Source: Clostridium disporicum
GTDB lineage: Bacteria > Bacillota > Clostridia > Clostridiales > Clostridiaceae
NCBI RefSeq assembly: GCF_001405015.1
Contig: NZ_CYZX01000010.1
Span: forward strand, 78,690 to 142,689
Direction of reading: 5' to 3'
Length of the DNA: 64,000 nucleotides
Shown here: piece by piece, positions 42,143 to 50,549 of the stretch
Position numbering within the stretch: position 1 is the stretch's first letter
Layout of the letters: each line of letters starts with the position of its first letter
Notes under the pieces: generated by a model
Seen by the model: only the letters and a program-made list of their open reading frames with translations
Database searches by the model: none
What the model was told of the DNA's origin: nothing
Program-made: the position numbers and the translations under genes

Positions 42143-43138
42143 CTATCTAAAATACTCCTCTAAAAACTCCTCTCTTTCTTCTCTATCATCTAAATATTTC
42201 TTTAATTTACTTACAAAAAAATCTTCTCCCCACAATTGTTGCTCCCAATAATATTGAATTCCAACTTGCCAAAAAACTTGAGGAAATTTTATAAAATACT
42301 TCATTATATTTAACTCTTCATCTTTTACTTCATTACTTATAGAATAATTGTTTAATATTAAATCGGCTTTTTCTTTACTCCATTTTCCATCTTTCATTGC
42401 CCTTATCATAAGAGAACTTAAATCATGAATATGCGAATCTAATATACAGTAATCAAAATCAATAATATTTAGTTCTCCATTCCTATCTACTAATATATTA
42501 TGATGAGCAAGATCATGATGGCAAAATCCACATTTCATAATTTCTTTATTCATTAAATAGAAGTAGTTACTCTTTTTTAATCCGTTTATACTGGCTATTC
42601 CTCTCTCTATCTCTTCATCTAAATGCTCTAAATACAATCTATCAAATTCAGATTTCTTAGCTTTTTGAGAAATTCTATGAGCAAAATCTAACATTTCATC
42701 ACATCTTGTACTAAAAGTACTTATCCATTTATTCCACCCATATCTTGGTGTCATTCTTCTATCTAATATAAAACCTGTACTGCAAGTATGAAGTTCACCT
42801 ATCTTTTCAGCAACTTTAGCAAGTTCTATAGGATTATCATAATTGCTTATTCTAGATGGAATCCATTCTGTTAAATATGCATATTTATCACCTAATTTTA
42901 TGAAATCCATATTATTTTTAGTTTTTATTATACTTGGAACAGTTTTAAATCCTTTTTTTTGCAAATGTTTCATAGCAGATAAAATAAAATAAAAATGAGG
43001 GAATTTATATCCTATAACTTTTACACAATACCCTCTATCTTTTGAATCAATTTTATATGCATTTTTTATTTGTTCAATGTAGCGTATATCTATATCGTAA
43101 TTATTTTCTATAACCCTACTTATATTGATAGTATCCAT
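42143..43138 (-). CDS. CotS-family spore coat kinase-like protein (copy 3)
   Basis: 331 aa. Catalytic loop HHDLAHHN (207-214), IDFDYC (226-231) and the C-terminal FPQVFWQVGIQYYWEQQLWGED block are present. N-lobe strand GYCVKVIGYK holds the presumed ATP Lys. First gene of the three-gene operon; divergent from a glycosyltransferase 124 bases away, the same arrangement as copy 1. AGGAG ribosome site. Function in the spore coat inferred from family. Confidence 0.85.
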   Translation of the reverse strand: MDTINISRVIENNYDIDIRYIEQIKNAYKIDSKDRGYCVKVIGYKFPHFYFILSAMKHLQKKGFKTVPSIIKTKNNMDFIKLGDKYAYLTEWIPSRISNYDNPIELAKVAEKIGELHTCSTGFILDRRMTPRYGWNKWISTFSTRCDEMLDFAHRISQKAKKSEFDRLYLEHLDEEIERGIASINGLKKSNYFYLMNKEIMKCGFCHHDLAHHNILVDRNGELNIIDFDYCILDSHIHDLSSLMIRAMKDGKWSKEKADLILNNYSISNEVKDEELNIMKYFIKFPQVFWQVGIQYYWEQQLWGEDFFVSKLKKYLDDREEREEFLEEYFR

Positions 43139-43166
43139 AACAAACTCCTATATTTTTCTTCTTATT

Positions 43167-43195
43167 TATTATATGAATACTATATTTTATTGTGT
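43167..43195 (-). promoter_or_regulatory. Possible late-sporulation (sigma-K-like) promoter of the CotS operon
   Basis: Minus strand CATATAATA (43167-43175) fits the sigma-K -10 form CATANNNTA and an AC dinucleotide lies 16 bases upstream. The box lies about 30 bases before the start codon. A related CATATAAATA occurs upstream of CotS copy 1. Sigma-E and sigma-K boxes overlap, so the factor is uncertain. Confidence 0.4.
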
Positions 43196-43262
43196 TTGCT
43201 ATCACATAATTAAATCTCAAATAATATTATTAATATTATAAAGTTTTAAGGAGTGAAATTTA

Positions 43263-44399
43263 ATGAATCTCTCCATAGATGGTCGAGGTATTACACTTTA
43301 TAACGGTTCAGGAATTGGTACTTATATAGCAAATCTACTTAAAGAATTAATTACTATTGATAATAAAAATGAATATACTATATTTTGGGCTGGAGATAAT
43401 TATGATGCATTTAAAAAAAGCAATACTAATATTGTTTTAACTTCAAAAAGACATGGTATGTTTTATGAAAATTTTTATTACCCTAATTACTTACAAAGTA
43501 ATAATATAGATTTACATCATATACCTCAAAATGGAATTGGCTTATCAAAAGATTATCCTGTTCCTTGTGTTGTTACAATTCATGATTTAATTCCTTATAC
43601 TCTGCCTGAAACCTGTGGTAAAGGATATTTAACAAGATTTTTAAAAGATATGCCATATATTATAGAAAATTCTAAAGGGATTCTTACAGTATCTGAATAT
43701 TCTAAAAGGGATATACTTAAATTTTTCCCAAGCTTTCCTGAAGATAAAATTTTTGTAACACCTTTAGCTGCAAATTCATCCTTTTACCCTATGGAAAAAG
43801 ATATCTGTAATAGTTTTTTAAAAGAAAAATACAATATAGATTTTCCTTTCATTTTATATATAGGTGGCTTTAGTTCAAGAAAAAATGTTAAAGAACTTAT
43901 TCTCTCTTTTAATGATATTTATTCATCACTAAAAAAGAAATATAAATTAGTATTATGTGGCTCTATAAAAGATGAAGGTGAAAAATTAAAAGAATTCTGT
44001 AAAGGTCTCAGACTTGAAAATAACGTTATTTTTATTGGATTTGTTCCTGATGAAGATTTACCATTCTTTTATAATGGTTGTAGCTTATTTGTATATCCTT
44101 CACTTTATGAAGGTTTTGGTTTACCTCCGTTGGAGGCTATGAGCTGTAAAGCTCCTGTAATTACTTCAAATTTAACATCTATACCTGAGGTTACTAAGGA
44201 TTGTGCTTTGTTAATAGATCCATTCAACAAAGATGAGTTATCTAACTCAATATTAAAAGTATTAAATTCTTCTTCTTTAAGTGAAGAACTTTCTGAAAAA
44301 GGATATAGTAATAGTAAAAATTTCACTTGGACTAAAACAGCTGAATTAACGTTACAAGCTTATGAATCAATCTATAAATCACTAAATAATAATATCTAA
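43263..44399 (+). CDS. GT4 family glycosyltransferase (CotSA-like, copy 2)
   Basis: 378 aa, paralogue of the enzyme at 39146: MNLSIDGRGITLYNGSGIGTY at the start, LYIGGFSSRKN in the middle and YEGFGLPPLEAMSCKAPVIT at the donor site. It lacks membrane segments. AAGGAG ribosome site. Divergent from CotS copy 3. The pair of kinase/glycosyltransferase modules suggests duplication of a whole divergent unit followed by drift. Confidence 0.88.
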   Translation: MNLSIDGRGITLYNGSGIGTYIANLLKELITIDNKNEYTIFWAGDNYDAFKKSNTNIVLTSKRHGMFYENFYYPNYLQSNNIDLHHIPQNGIGLSKDYPVPCVVTIHDLIPYTLPETCGKGYLTRFLKDMPYIIENSKGILTVSEYSKRDILKFFPSFPEDKIFVTPLAANSSFYPMEKDICNSFLKEKYNIDFPFILYIGGFSSRKNVKELILSFNDIYSSLKKKYKLVLCGSIKDEGEKLKEFCKGLRLENNVIFIGFVPDEDLPFFYNGCSLFVYPSLYEGFGLPPLEAMSCKAPVITSNLTSIPEVTKDCALLIDPFNKDELSNSILKVLNSSSLSEELSEKGYSNSKNFTWTKTAELTLQAYESIYKSLNNNI

Positions 44400-44402
44400 A
44401 AA

Positions 44403-44577
44403 AATAAAGTGCGAAGCACTTCTAGTTAACAGTTAAGAATCAAGCTTTAATAGTTAAGGATGAAACTACCACATAGTGTCTAAAAATATATCTTTAATAA
44501 ATTTACACTATAATTTCAACCTATGACCATTAACTTTTCTATTTTAACTTTTAACTATAAAATGACTCGCACTTTTT
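44403..44577. repeat. Fold-back intergenic element with inverted ends
   Basis: The element begins AAATAAAGTGCGAAGCACTT (from about 44402) and ends CTCGCACTTTTTAT (to about 44578), so its outer 12-15 bases are inverted repeats. Inside, AGTTAACAGTTAAGAATC on the left is mirrored by TTAACTTTTAACT on the right. No coding frame. Size (about 175 bp), inverted ends and lack of genes resemble a MITE or REP-type element. A partial, degenerate relative is at 13095-13183. It fills the gap between two convergent genes. Confidence 0.55.
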
Positions 44578-45088
44578 ATCTAAATACAGGTAATCTAGAC
44601 AGATGCCTTACTAAATAATTAGCAGTAACCCCTATAAAGATTCCTGTCCCTATACCTACTATAGATAGTACCGGTAAATATAACATAACTGATATATTGT
44701 GAACTATTGATGAAGCAACTAATAATTGTCCTACATTATGAAATATAGCTCCAGTTGCACTTACTCCTACAATACTTACTTTTTCTTTAAAACTTTCCTT
44801 TACTAATACCATTGCAAAAAAACTTAAAACCCCACCTGCAGCACTATACATAAATGATGATAGGTTTCCACCAAACATTGTAGATAATGTAAGTTTTAAA
44901 AACACTACAAGAAATGCATCTCTTTTATTTTCTAAAGTATATAAAGCTACTACTGTTATTAAATTTGATAACCCAAGCTTTGCACCTGGAGTTACAAAAG
45001 GAACTGGTATCATTCTCTCAAATATATGTAAAACTAATGCTTGCGCTACCAGTAATCCAATATATACCATTTTACTTGTCTTTCGCAT
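44576..45088 (-). CDS. Gx transporter family membrane protein (Hpre_diP_synt_I type)
   Basis: 170 aa from the ATG after GGGGTGA, with five membrane helices. FERMIPVPFVTPGAKLGLSNLITV is the family hallmark. The family was once annotated as heptaprenyl diphosphate synthase component I but looks like a small-molecule transporter (ECF/Gx type). It is usually found with NusG-domain-II and ApbE genes, as here, in sets tied to flavinylated membrane proteins. Eleven bases after the NusG-II gene, so co-transcribed. Confidence 0.78.
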   Translation of the reverse strand: MRKTSKMVYIGLLVAQALVLHIFERMIPVPFVTPGAKLGLSNLITVVALYTLENKRDAFLVVFLKLTLSTMFGGNLSSFMYSAAGGVLSFFAMVLVKESFKEKVSIVGVSATGAIFHNVGQLLVASSIVHNISVMLYLPVLSIVGIGTGIFIGVTANYLVRHLSRLPVFR

Positions 45089-45099
45089 AAACTTCACCC

Positions 45100-45489
45100 C
45101 TAATGAGATAATATAATATCTTCATCTTCATTATTTTTTTTACCTTTAACTTCTATCATAAACTTGTGTGGTAAACAAACTAAAGTCTCTCCAGGTTTAC
45201 TTATATATTCTGGATTCATACAAACCTTATCAGAACAATCTGCATCAATTATTCCTATCTTGTCTCCATTTATAATTATTGTATTATGACCTTTGTCACT
45301 TTTAAAATCAATAATTTCTTCTCCTGTATGGTTAGTTAATGGAATTGTCTTTTCAATCTTCCCATTAATACTAATTTCAGCATAAGTCTGATCAAAATCT
45401 CTTCCTACTACAAATCCAAAAATAACTTCTGGTAAAAAAGAAAAAATCATTAAAATTGCAATAATGATAAAATCCCATCTTTTAAACAT
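45100..45489 (-). CDS. NusG domain II-containing membrane-anchored protein
   Basis: 129 aa: one N-terminal helix (about residues 9-27) and an extracytoplasmic beta domain of the NusG-II type with NGDKIGIIDADCSDKVC and the C-terminal GETLVCLPHKFMIEVKG. The conserved C-(x4)-C and CLPHK resemble ligands for a cofactor or disulfide. Real NusG functions are not implied. First gene of the pair with the Gx transporter, divergent from apbE. Confidence 0.8.
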   Translation of the reverse strand: MFKRWDFIIIAILMIFSFLPEVIFGFVVGRDFDQTYAEISINGKIEKTIPLTNHTGEEIIDFKSDKGHNTIIINGDKIGIIDADCSDKVCMNPEYISKPGETLVCLPHKFMIEVKGKKNNEDEDIILSH

Positions 45490-45726
45490 AAAAATTCCTC
45501 TTCTCTATTATTTATCAAAATTGATAATATTTTATCTAAAGGTTAATATTTATATAATTCTAATTTCTTTACTTTTTAATTATAATTATTTTTTAATCTA
45601 TTAAAATTAAAAATAACTACTAGATTATTCTATAAGTTATTTGTTAAAATGTCTACACATTCAAACAATTCTTTATCTATTTATACTAATAATCTATCAT
45701 AATAATTTTTACATAATCTATTTATA

Positions 45727-45755
45727 TTGTTAATGTTTTCTTTATATTTTATAAT
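45727..45755 (+). promoter_or_regulatory. Promoter of apbE
   Basis: TTGTTA (45727-45732), 17 bases, TATAAT (45750-45755). Transcription would start near 45762 and give a leader of about 85 bases carrying the repeat hairpin at 45777. The rest of the 358-base divergent gap (45490-45726) is AT-rich with no other structure that I can support. Confidence 0.55.
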
Positions 45756-45776
45756 TAGTTAGTAAACAATAAAAAT

Positions 45777-45813
45777 AAAGTGCGAAGCACTTTGGTGAAA
45801 GGTTTGACTTCGT
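45777..45813 (+). repeat. Copy of the outer unit of the hairpin array, in the apbE leader
   Basis: These 37 bases match the reverse complement of 37033-37069 with one mismatch (GGTGAAAGG versus GGTGAAAAG). The unit is an AAAGTGC-GAA-GCACTTT hairpin, a GGTGAAA linker and the next GACTTCGT hairpin arm. It lies between the apbE promoter and its AAAGGAGG ribosome site. Confidence 0.8.
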
Positions 45814-45847
45814 CGTACACATTTCTATTCAAAGGAGGAAATTACAT

Positions 45848-46909
45848 ATGTTTAAATTCAAAAAGTATTCAAAATCACTTTTATGTTTGTCCTTAGTATT
45901 TATGCTTGTTGGTTGTGGTCAAAATACTAAAAAAAATGAACAAACTACTCAGCAAGAACCTATAAAGCGTACTGAAATGCTAATGGGTACAGTTATCAGT
46001 GTTACTTTATATGACTCTACTGATGAAACAATCCTTGATAAGGTTTTTGATAAAGTTAAAAATTTAGAAGAAACATTAAGTATAAACGAAGCAGGTACAG
46101 AAGTAGATAAAATAAATGAAAATGCAGGTATTGAACCAGTTAAAGTATCTGATGATACAATGGAAGTAGTTAAAGAAGGGCTTTACTATTCAGATCTTTC
46201 TCATGGTAAGTTTGACATAACAATAGGTCCATTAGTTAAGCTTTGGAATATACCAGATCGTCCTACAGAAGATATTCCAACCCAGGATGAGATAGATGCA
46301 GTTCTTCCATTAACTAATTATAAAGACGTTGTTGTAGATGAAAACAACAAAACTGTATTTTTAACTAGACCTGGTATGATGCTTGATTTAGGTGGTATAG
46401 CAAAAGGATATACTGCAGATGTTATTTCTAAGATGTTAACTAATGAAGGAGTTAAAAGTGCAATTATAGATCTTGGTGGTAATATATTTGCACATGGTGA
46501 AAAAGTTTCAGGTGATGCTTGGAAAATAGGTATTCAAAATCCTTTTTCAACTAGAGGTGAAATAGTAGGTGCTATTTCTACAAAAAATAAATCTATAGTT
46601 ACTTCAGGTGTATATGAGAGATATATCGAAGTTAACGGAGTTAAATATCATCATATATTAAATCCAGAAACAGGTTATCCATATGAGAATAATATTGCTG
46701 GTATAACTATTATAAGCGATAAATCAACTACAGGTGATGCATTATCTACATCTGTATTTGCCCTTGGCGTTGATGAAGGTATAAAATTTGTAGAAGGATT
46801 AGATGGTGTAGATGCAATATTTGTTACTAAAGATAATGGAATATATCTTACATCAGGAATTAAAGATAATTTTGAGTTAAGAAATGACAACTTTAAAGTT
46901 ATGAACTAA
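45848..46909 (+). CDS. apbE: FAD:protein FMN transferase, lipoprotein
   Basis: Attaches FMN covalently to Thr/Ser of extracytoplasmic flavoproteins. 353 aa with a lipoprotein signal (LVFMLVGC, lipid on Cys23). FAD-binding and catalytic blocks are present: MGTVISVTLYD, LDLGGIAKGYTAD, AIIDLGGNIFAHGE, and the metal-site STTGDALSTSVFALG. No flavinylated partner (FMN-binding domain protein, Rnf or Nqr subunit) is encoded in the window, so its target lies elsewhere. Confidence 0.95.
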   Translation: MFKFKKYSKSLLCLSLVFMLVGCGQNTKKNEQTTQQEPIKRTEMLMGTVISVTLYDSTDETILDKVFDKVKNLEETLSINEAGTEVDKINENAGIEPVKVSDDTMEVVKEGLYYSDLSHGKFDITIGPLVKLWNIPDRPTEDIPTQDEIDAVLPLTNYKDVVVDENNKTVFLTRPGMMLDLGGIAKGYTADVISKMLTNEGVKSAIIDLGGNIFAHGEKVSGDAWKIGIQNPFSTRGEIVGAISTKNKSIVTSGVYERYIEVNGVKYHHILNPETGYPYENNIAGITIISDKSTTGDALSTSVFALGVDEGIKFVEGLDGVDAIFVTKDNGIYLTSGIKDNFELRNDNFKVMN

Positions 46910-46923
46910 AAAAAATATATATT

Positions 46924-46949
46924 AAAGAGCTAGCATTCGCTAGCTCTTT
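46924..46949. terminator. Bidirectional terminator between apbE and htrA
   Basis: An 11-bp perfect stem AAAGAGCTAGC with an ATTC loop and T run, 14 bases after the apbE stop and 45 bases after the htrA stop on the other strand. Confidence 0.9.
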
Positions 46950-46993
46950 TCAGTAATCTCAATTATTAATTGTTACTTATTTGATTAAATAAA

Positions 46994-48181
46994 TTACTCT
47001 GATGTTAAAGTTACGTCTAATGTTTTAGTTTTTCCATCTCTTATAACTTCTAACGTAATAGTGTCTCCATCATTTTTTGAGTTCTTAATTTCTTTTAATT
47101 CATCAAAAGTTTTAACTCTTTGACCATCTACTTTAACAATTAAGTCTCCCGGCTTTACTCCTGCTTTTTCTGCTGGAGAGAATTCATTTACCTCAACAAC
47201 ATATAAACCTTGTTCCATACTTAATTTATTTGCTAATGTTTCGTCTACTGTTCTAATTGATATTCCAAGATTTAATATTGGTTTTGATAAAGATTCTATT
47301 TTATCACTTATATCGTTTATAGGAATTGCAAAACCTATACCTTCAGTATCAGTACCAGTAGCCTTCATTGTATTAATTCCTACTACCTGACCTCTAGTAT
47401 TTACTAATGGTCCACCACTATTTCCTGGATTTATAGATGCATCTGTTTGAATAAGATTTTGCATAACTCCTGACTCAGTCTCAACATTTCTATTCAATGC
47501 ACTAACTATACCATTTGTAACGGTTTGTGATAAATTAGTTGATAAAGGTGTTCCTATAGCAATTACTGATTCACCTTGTCTTAATTGATCTGAATCTCCT
47601 AATTCAACTACTGCTGGAATTTTAACATCACTATCTGTTATCTTTAACATTGCTACATCTTGGTTTTCATCATAATTAACAACCTTTGCTGCTACAGTTG
47701 TGTTATCACTTAAAGTAACTGATATTTCTGAAGCACCTTCAATAACATGATAATTAGTTAATATATATCCATCTTCATTTATAATAAAACCTGAACCTAC
47801 ACCTTCATATTGTTGTTGGAAGAAACCATTTGATGTAACTCCCTTAGTTGATACAGTTACTACTGCTGGTGCAACTTTCTCAAAAGCTTCTGTTATAGAT
47901 AATGTACTATCATTTTTAAAACTAACATCTGCAGTGTTTACATTGCTTACAGTATTTTGTTGAGTTGTATCTACTTCGTTATTCATCATAACATATGTTA
48001 ATCCACTACCTGCAACACCACCTAGTAATGAACAAGAAACTACTAGAGCAATTATTTTTCCCATTCCGCCACCTTTTTTTCTTGGCTTTCTAATTCTTTC
48101 GCTATTATAGCTATTATTTTCATTTTTCTGATTCAAATTCTCTTCTTTATAAACTGCATCATAAATATTTTCGTTGTCCAT
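46994..48181 (-). CDS. htrA: HtrA/DegP-like serine protease with PDZ domain
   Basis: Membrane-anchored envelope protease for misfolded proteins. Start at the ATG after AGAGGAG gives 395 aa. A cytoplasmic basic tail (about 1-40), one helix (about 42-65), then the trypsin-like domain with triad His145 (LTNYHVIEG), Asp175 (QDVAMLKI) and Ser255 (NPGNSGGPL), and one PDZ domain (about 305-390). All residues are in place. A Gly-rich loop (GGMGK) precedes the helix. Transcribed alone. Confidence 0.95.
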   Translation of the reverse strand: MDNENIYDAVYKEENLNQKNENNSYNSERIRKPRKKGGGMGKIIALVVSCSLLGGVAGSGLTYVMMNNEVDTTQQNTVSNVNTADVSFKNDSTLSITEAFEKVAPAVVTVSTKGVTSNGFFQQQYEGVGSGFIINEDGYILTNYHVIEGASEISVTLSDNTTVAAKVVNYDENQDVAMLKITDSDVKIPAVVELGDSDQLRQGESVIAIGTPLSTNLSQTVTNGIVSALNRNVETESGVMQNLIQTDASINPGNSGGPLVNTRGQVVGINTMKATGTDTEGIGFAIPINDISDKIESLSKPILNLGISIRTVDETLANKLSMEQGLYVVEVNEFSPAEKAGVKPGDLIVKVDGQRVKTFDELKEIKNSKNDGDTITLEVIRDGKTKTLDVTLTSE

Positions 48182-48267
48182 AATGTACACTCCTCTTACT
48201 TTTTTCTATATTTATAATATAAACCTATAATGTGTCAAATATATGACAAAATTAAAATAATAAAAAA

Positions 48268-48288
48268 AATGAGCTAATAAAGCCCATC
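48268..48288 (-). terminator. Terminator after the alpha/beta hydrolase gene
   Basis: An 8-bp stem GATGGGCT/AGCTCATT (minus strand, two G-U pairs) with a TTATT loop followed by eight T. Confidence 0.8.
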
Positions 48289-48297
48289 TTTTTATTT

Positions 48298-49296
48298 CTA
48301 CCTTTGTTTACTTTGTAATTCTTTAACTATATATCTAATTCCATTTACAACACTTTCTGTGCTATTTAAACCTGAAAAAGTTGTTTCTGATTCTGTTTTA
48401 TAAATTTTAGTTAATGATTCATCTCCTAAATCTTTAAACTTCTCTCCATCAGAATTAGTCATTAAGTAATATGGTATTCCGGAAAATACTCCTGGATTTT
48501 GGCTACTACTTAATCCTTTAGATAAGTTGTTCATTTCATTATATACAGCAGTTGTATATTTTGTTTTAGTTCTTTGTGCTTTAAACTCCTCTAACTGATC
48601 TCCTGAAATAGAATTTTCAAAATCATCTAAACTAACATCTAAATTTAACTTATCTAACAATTCTGTCAAACCAAAATTTGATCCTATTTTCTCAATATTT
48701 CTTCTTATTTTAGTAATTAATTGTTTCTTATTATAATCCTTTGATCCTATATATGATTCATCTAATGGATTTATCAACATTACACCAGCAACACTATCTT
48801 TAAATTGTTCTGCAAAGCTTGTTAACACTAATGATCCATATCCCTCTCCTACTAATATATACGGTTCTGGAGCTCCAGCCTTTCTAAGTAATATTTTTAG
48901 ATCTTGTGCTTGCTCTTCTGGGGTTCTTTCTGGTCCTGAATCACTATATCCATAACCTCTTCTATTATAAACAAATGTACTTACATTATCGTCACTTAAT
49001 TCATCAACAACAGGTGTCCACTGTTCTAAGTTTCCTCCTATTCCTCCATCAAAAACTACAGTATAGTTCCCTTCTCCTTCTAACCTATAGTCCATTCTTC
49101 TATCATCTACTGTAGTATAATCAACTCTTTGTCTTAAAGTTTCCTTAGTAATAAAATTGCTTATTTTTTGATAAACAAACCCTATTACAAATATTATACT
49201 AAGTATTATTAAAATTAGCTTTGCAATCTCTTTAGGCGTTCGATTTTTTTTCATGCTAACTTTTCTTAAACCATTTGAATATGGCAATAGCTTCAT
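48298..49296 (-). CDS. Membrane-anchored alpha/beta hydrolase
   Basis: 332 aa. One helix near the N-terminus (about residues 28-45) should leave the hydrolase outside the cell. YTVVFDGGIGGNLEQW is the oxyanion region and FVYNRRGYGYSDSG the following strand. The nucleophile elbow reads LVGEGYGSLV: the Ser of G-x-S-x-G is replaced by Gly (G-E-G-Y-G). The nearby Asp of LINPLDES is present, but no convincing C-terminal catalytic His is seen. It may be an inactive or altered member of the family. It lies 31 bases after tsaD and may share its transcript. Confidence 0.72.
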   Translation of the reverse strand: MKLLPYSNGLRKVSMKKNRTPKEIAKLILIILSIIFVIGFVYQKISNFITKETLRQRVDYTTVDDRRMDYRLEGEGNYTVVFDGGIGGNLEQWTPVVDELSDDNVSTFVYNRRGYGYSDSGPERTPEEQAQDLKILLRKAGAPEPYILVGEGYGSLVLTSFAEQFKDSVAGVMLINPLDESYIGSKDYNKKQLITKIRRNIEKIGSNFGLTELLDKLNLDVSLDDFENSISGDQLEEFKAQRTKTKYTTAVYNEMNNLSKGLSSSQNPGVFSGIPYYLMTNSDGEKFKDLGDESLTKIYKTESETTFSGLNSTESVVNGIRYIVKELQSKQR

Positions 49297-49327
49297 TTCC
49301 CATCCCCCCTTATTTTCTTTTGTATAA

Positions 49328-50338
49328 TTATAACTTTAAGTTTGGCTTAGCATTTAAACTTAAGTTATTTTCCTTCCCATTTATAAAGTTATAATATGCA
49401 GCACTACCAATCATAGCAGCATTGTCTGTACAAAGAATCATATCTGGGAATAATACATCTATTCCTTTCTTTCCTGCAACTTTTATTAAATTCTCTCTTA
49501 AGGTTGAATTAGATGCTACGCCCCCAGCTATAGCTATCTTATTCACTTTTCTTCTTTTACAAGTTAATAATACATTTTCAGTTAATACATCAACTACAGC
49601 TTTTTGGAAAGAAGCCGCAACATCTGCTGCATTAACTTCAATGTTTTGCATTTTACACTTATTCAAATAATTTAATACTGCAGATTTTACTCCACTAAAT
49701 GAGAAGTCTAATGTGTCTTCTTGGAATTTAGCTTTTGGAAACTCAATAGCATTTGGATTACCTTCCTTAGATAATTTATCTATCTTAGGACCTCCTGGAT
49801 ACCCAAGCCCTAAAGCTCTAGCTACTTTATCATAAGCTTCACCAGCAGCATCATCTCTTGTTTGACCTATTACTTCATATTGTCCATAGTCTTTTACGTG
49901 AACTATAAACGTATGTCCACCAGATACTACTAATGATACAAATGGTGGCTTTAAGTCCTTATGCTGTATATAATTAGCACATATATGTCCTTCTATGTGA
50001 TTTACTCCTATTAAAGGTTTTTTAGTTGCAAAAGCTAATCCTTTCGCATATTGTAAGCCTACTAAAAGTGCTCCAACAAGTCCAGGTCCATATGTAACTC
50101 CTATAGCATCAATTTGATCTAGAGTTACATTTGCTTTTTGAAGTGCTTCTTCTACTACTCCGCTTATTACTTCAATATGCATTCTTGATGCAACTTCTGG
50201 TACAACTCCACCAAATTTTTTATGTGTATCTATTTGAGATGCTATTACATTTGATAAAACTTCCCTACCGTCTACTACTACTGCCGCAGAAGTTTCATCA
50301 CAACTTGACTCTATAGATAAAATATATTTTTTTTCCAT
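49328..50338 (-). CDS. tsaD: tRNA N6-threonylcarbamoyltransferase catalytic subunit
   Basis: Transfers the threonylcarbamoyl group made by TsaC to A37 of tRNA, with TsaB and TsaE. 336 aa. ASKHA fold with SIESSCDETSAAVV, the metal-binding His114 and His118 (VNHIEGHICA), and the GGVASNSTLRENL loop. AGAGGT ribosome site. tsaB and tsaE are not in the window; tsaC is at 14531. Confidence 0.97.
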   Translation of the reverse strand: MEKKYILSIESSCDETSAAVVVDGREVLSNVIASQIDTHKKFGGVVPEVASRMHIEVISGVVEEALQKANVTLDQIDAIGVTYGPGLVGALLVGLQYAKGLAFATKKPLIGVNHIEGHICANYIQHKDLKPPFVSLVVSGGHTFIVHVKDYGQYEVIGQTRDDAAGEAYDKVARALGLGYPGGPKIDKLSKEGNPNAIEFPKAKFQEDTLDFSFSGVKSAVLNYLNKCKMQNIEVNAADVAASFQKAVVDVLTENVLLTCKRRKVNKIAIAGGVASNSTLRENLIKVAGKKGIDVLFPDMILCTDNAAMIGSAAYYNFINGKENNLSLNAKPNLKL

Positions 50339-50549
50339 ATATATACCTCTTCTTTTCTTGTTTTTACAATACTTGTATTATATATCATCAATTATTTATA
50401 TTCAAACTATTACTTGTTAATTTATTCTTTCTACTGTATATTTTAGTATAGATTTAGAACTACATCTAACTATTACGAATATTATATACTTATTAAACAA
50501 ATTATTCATCATTTTTTGTTTCATTTTTTGGATTTTTAAGGAGATTTAT

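Noticed and set aside
45100..45489. Transcription factor NusG
   Set aside because: Only the domain-II fold is present, behind a membrane anchor; the NGN domain and KOW context of true NusG are absent.
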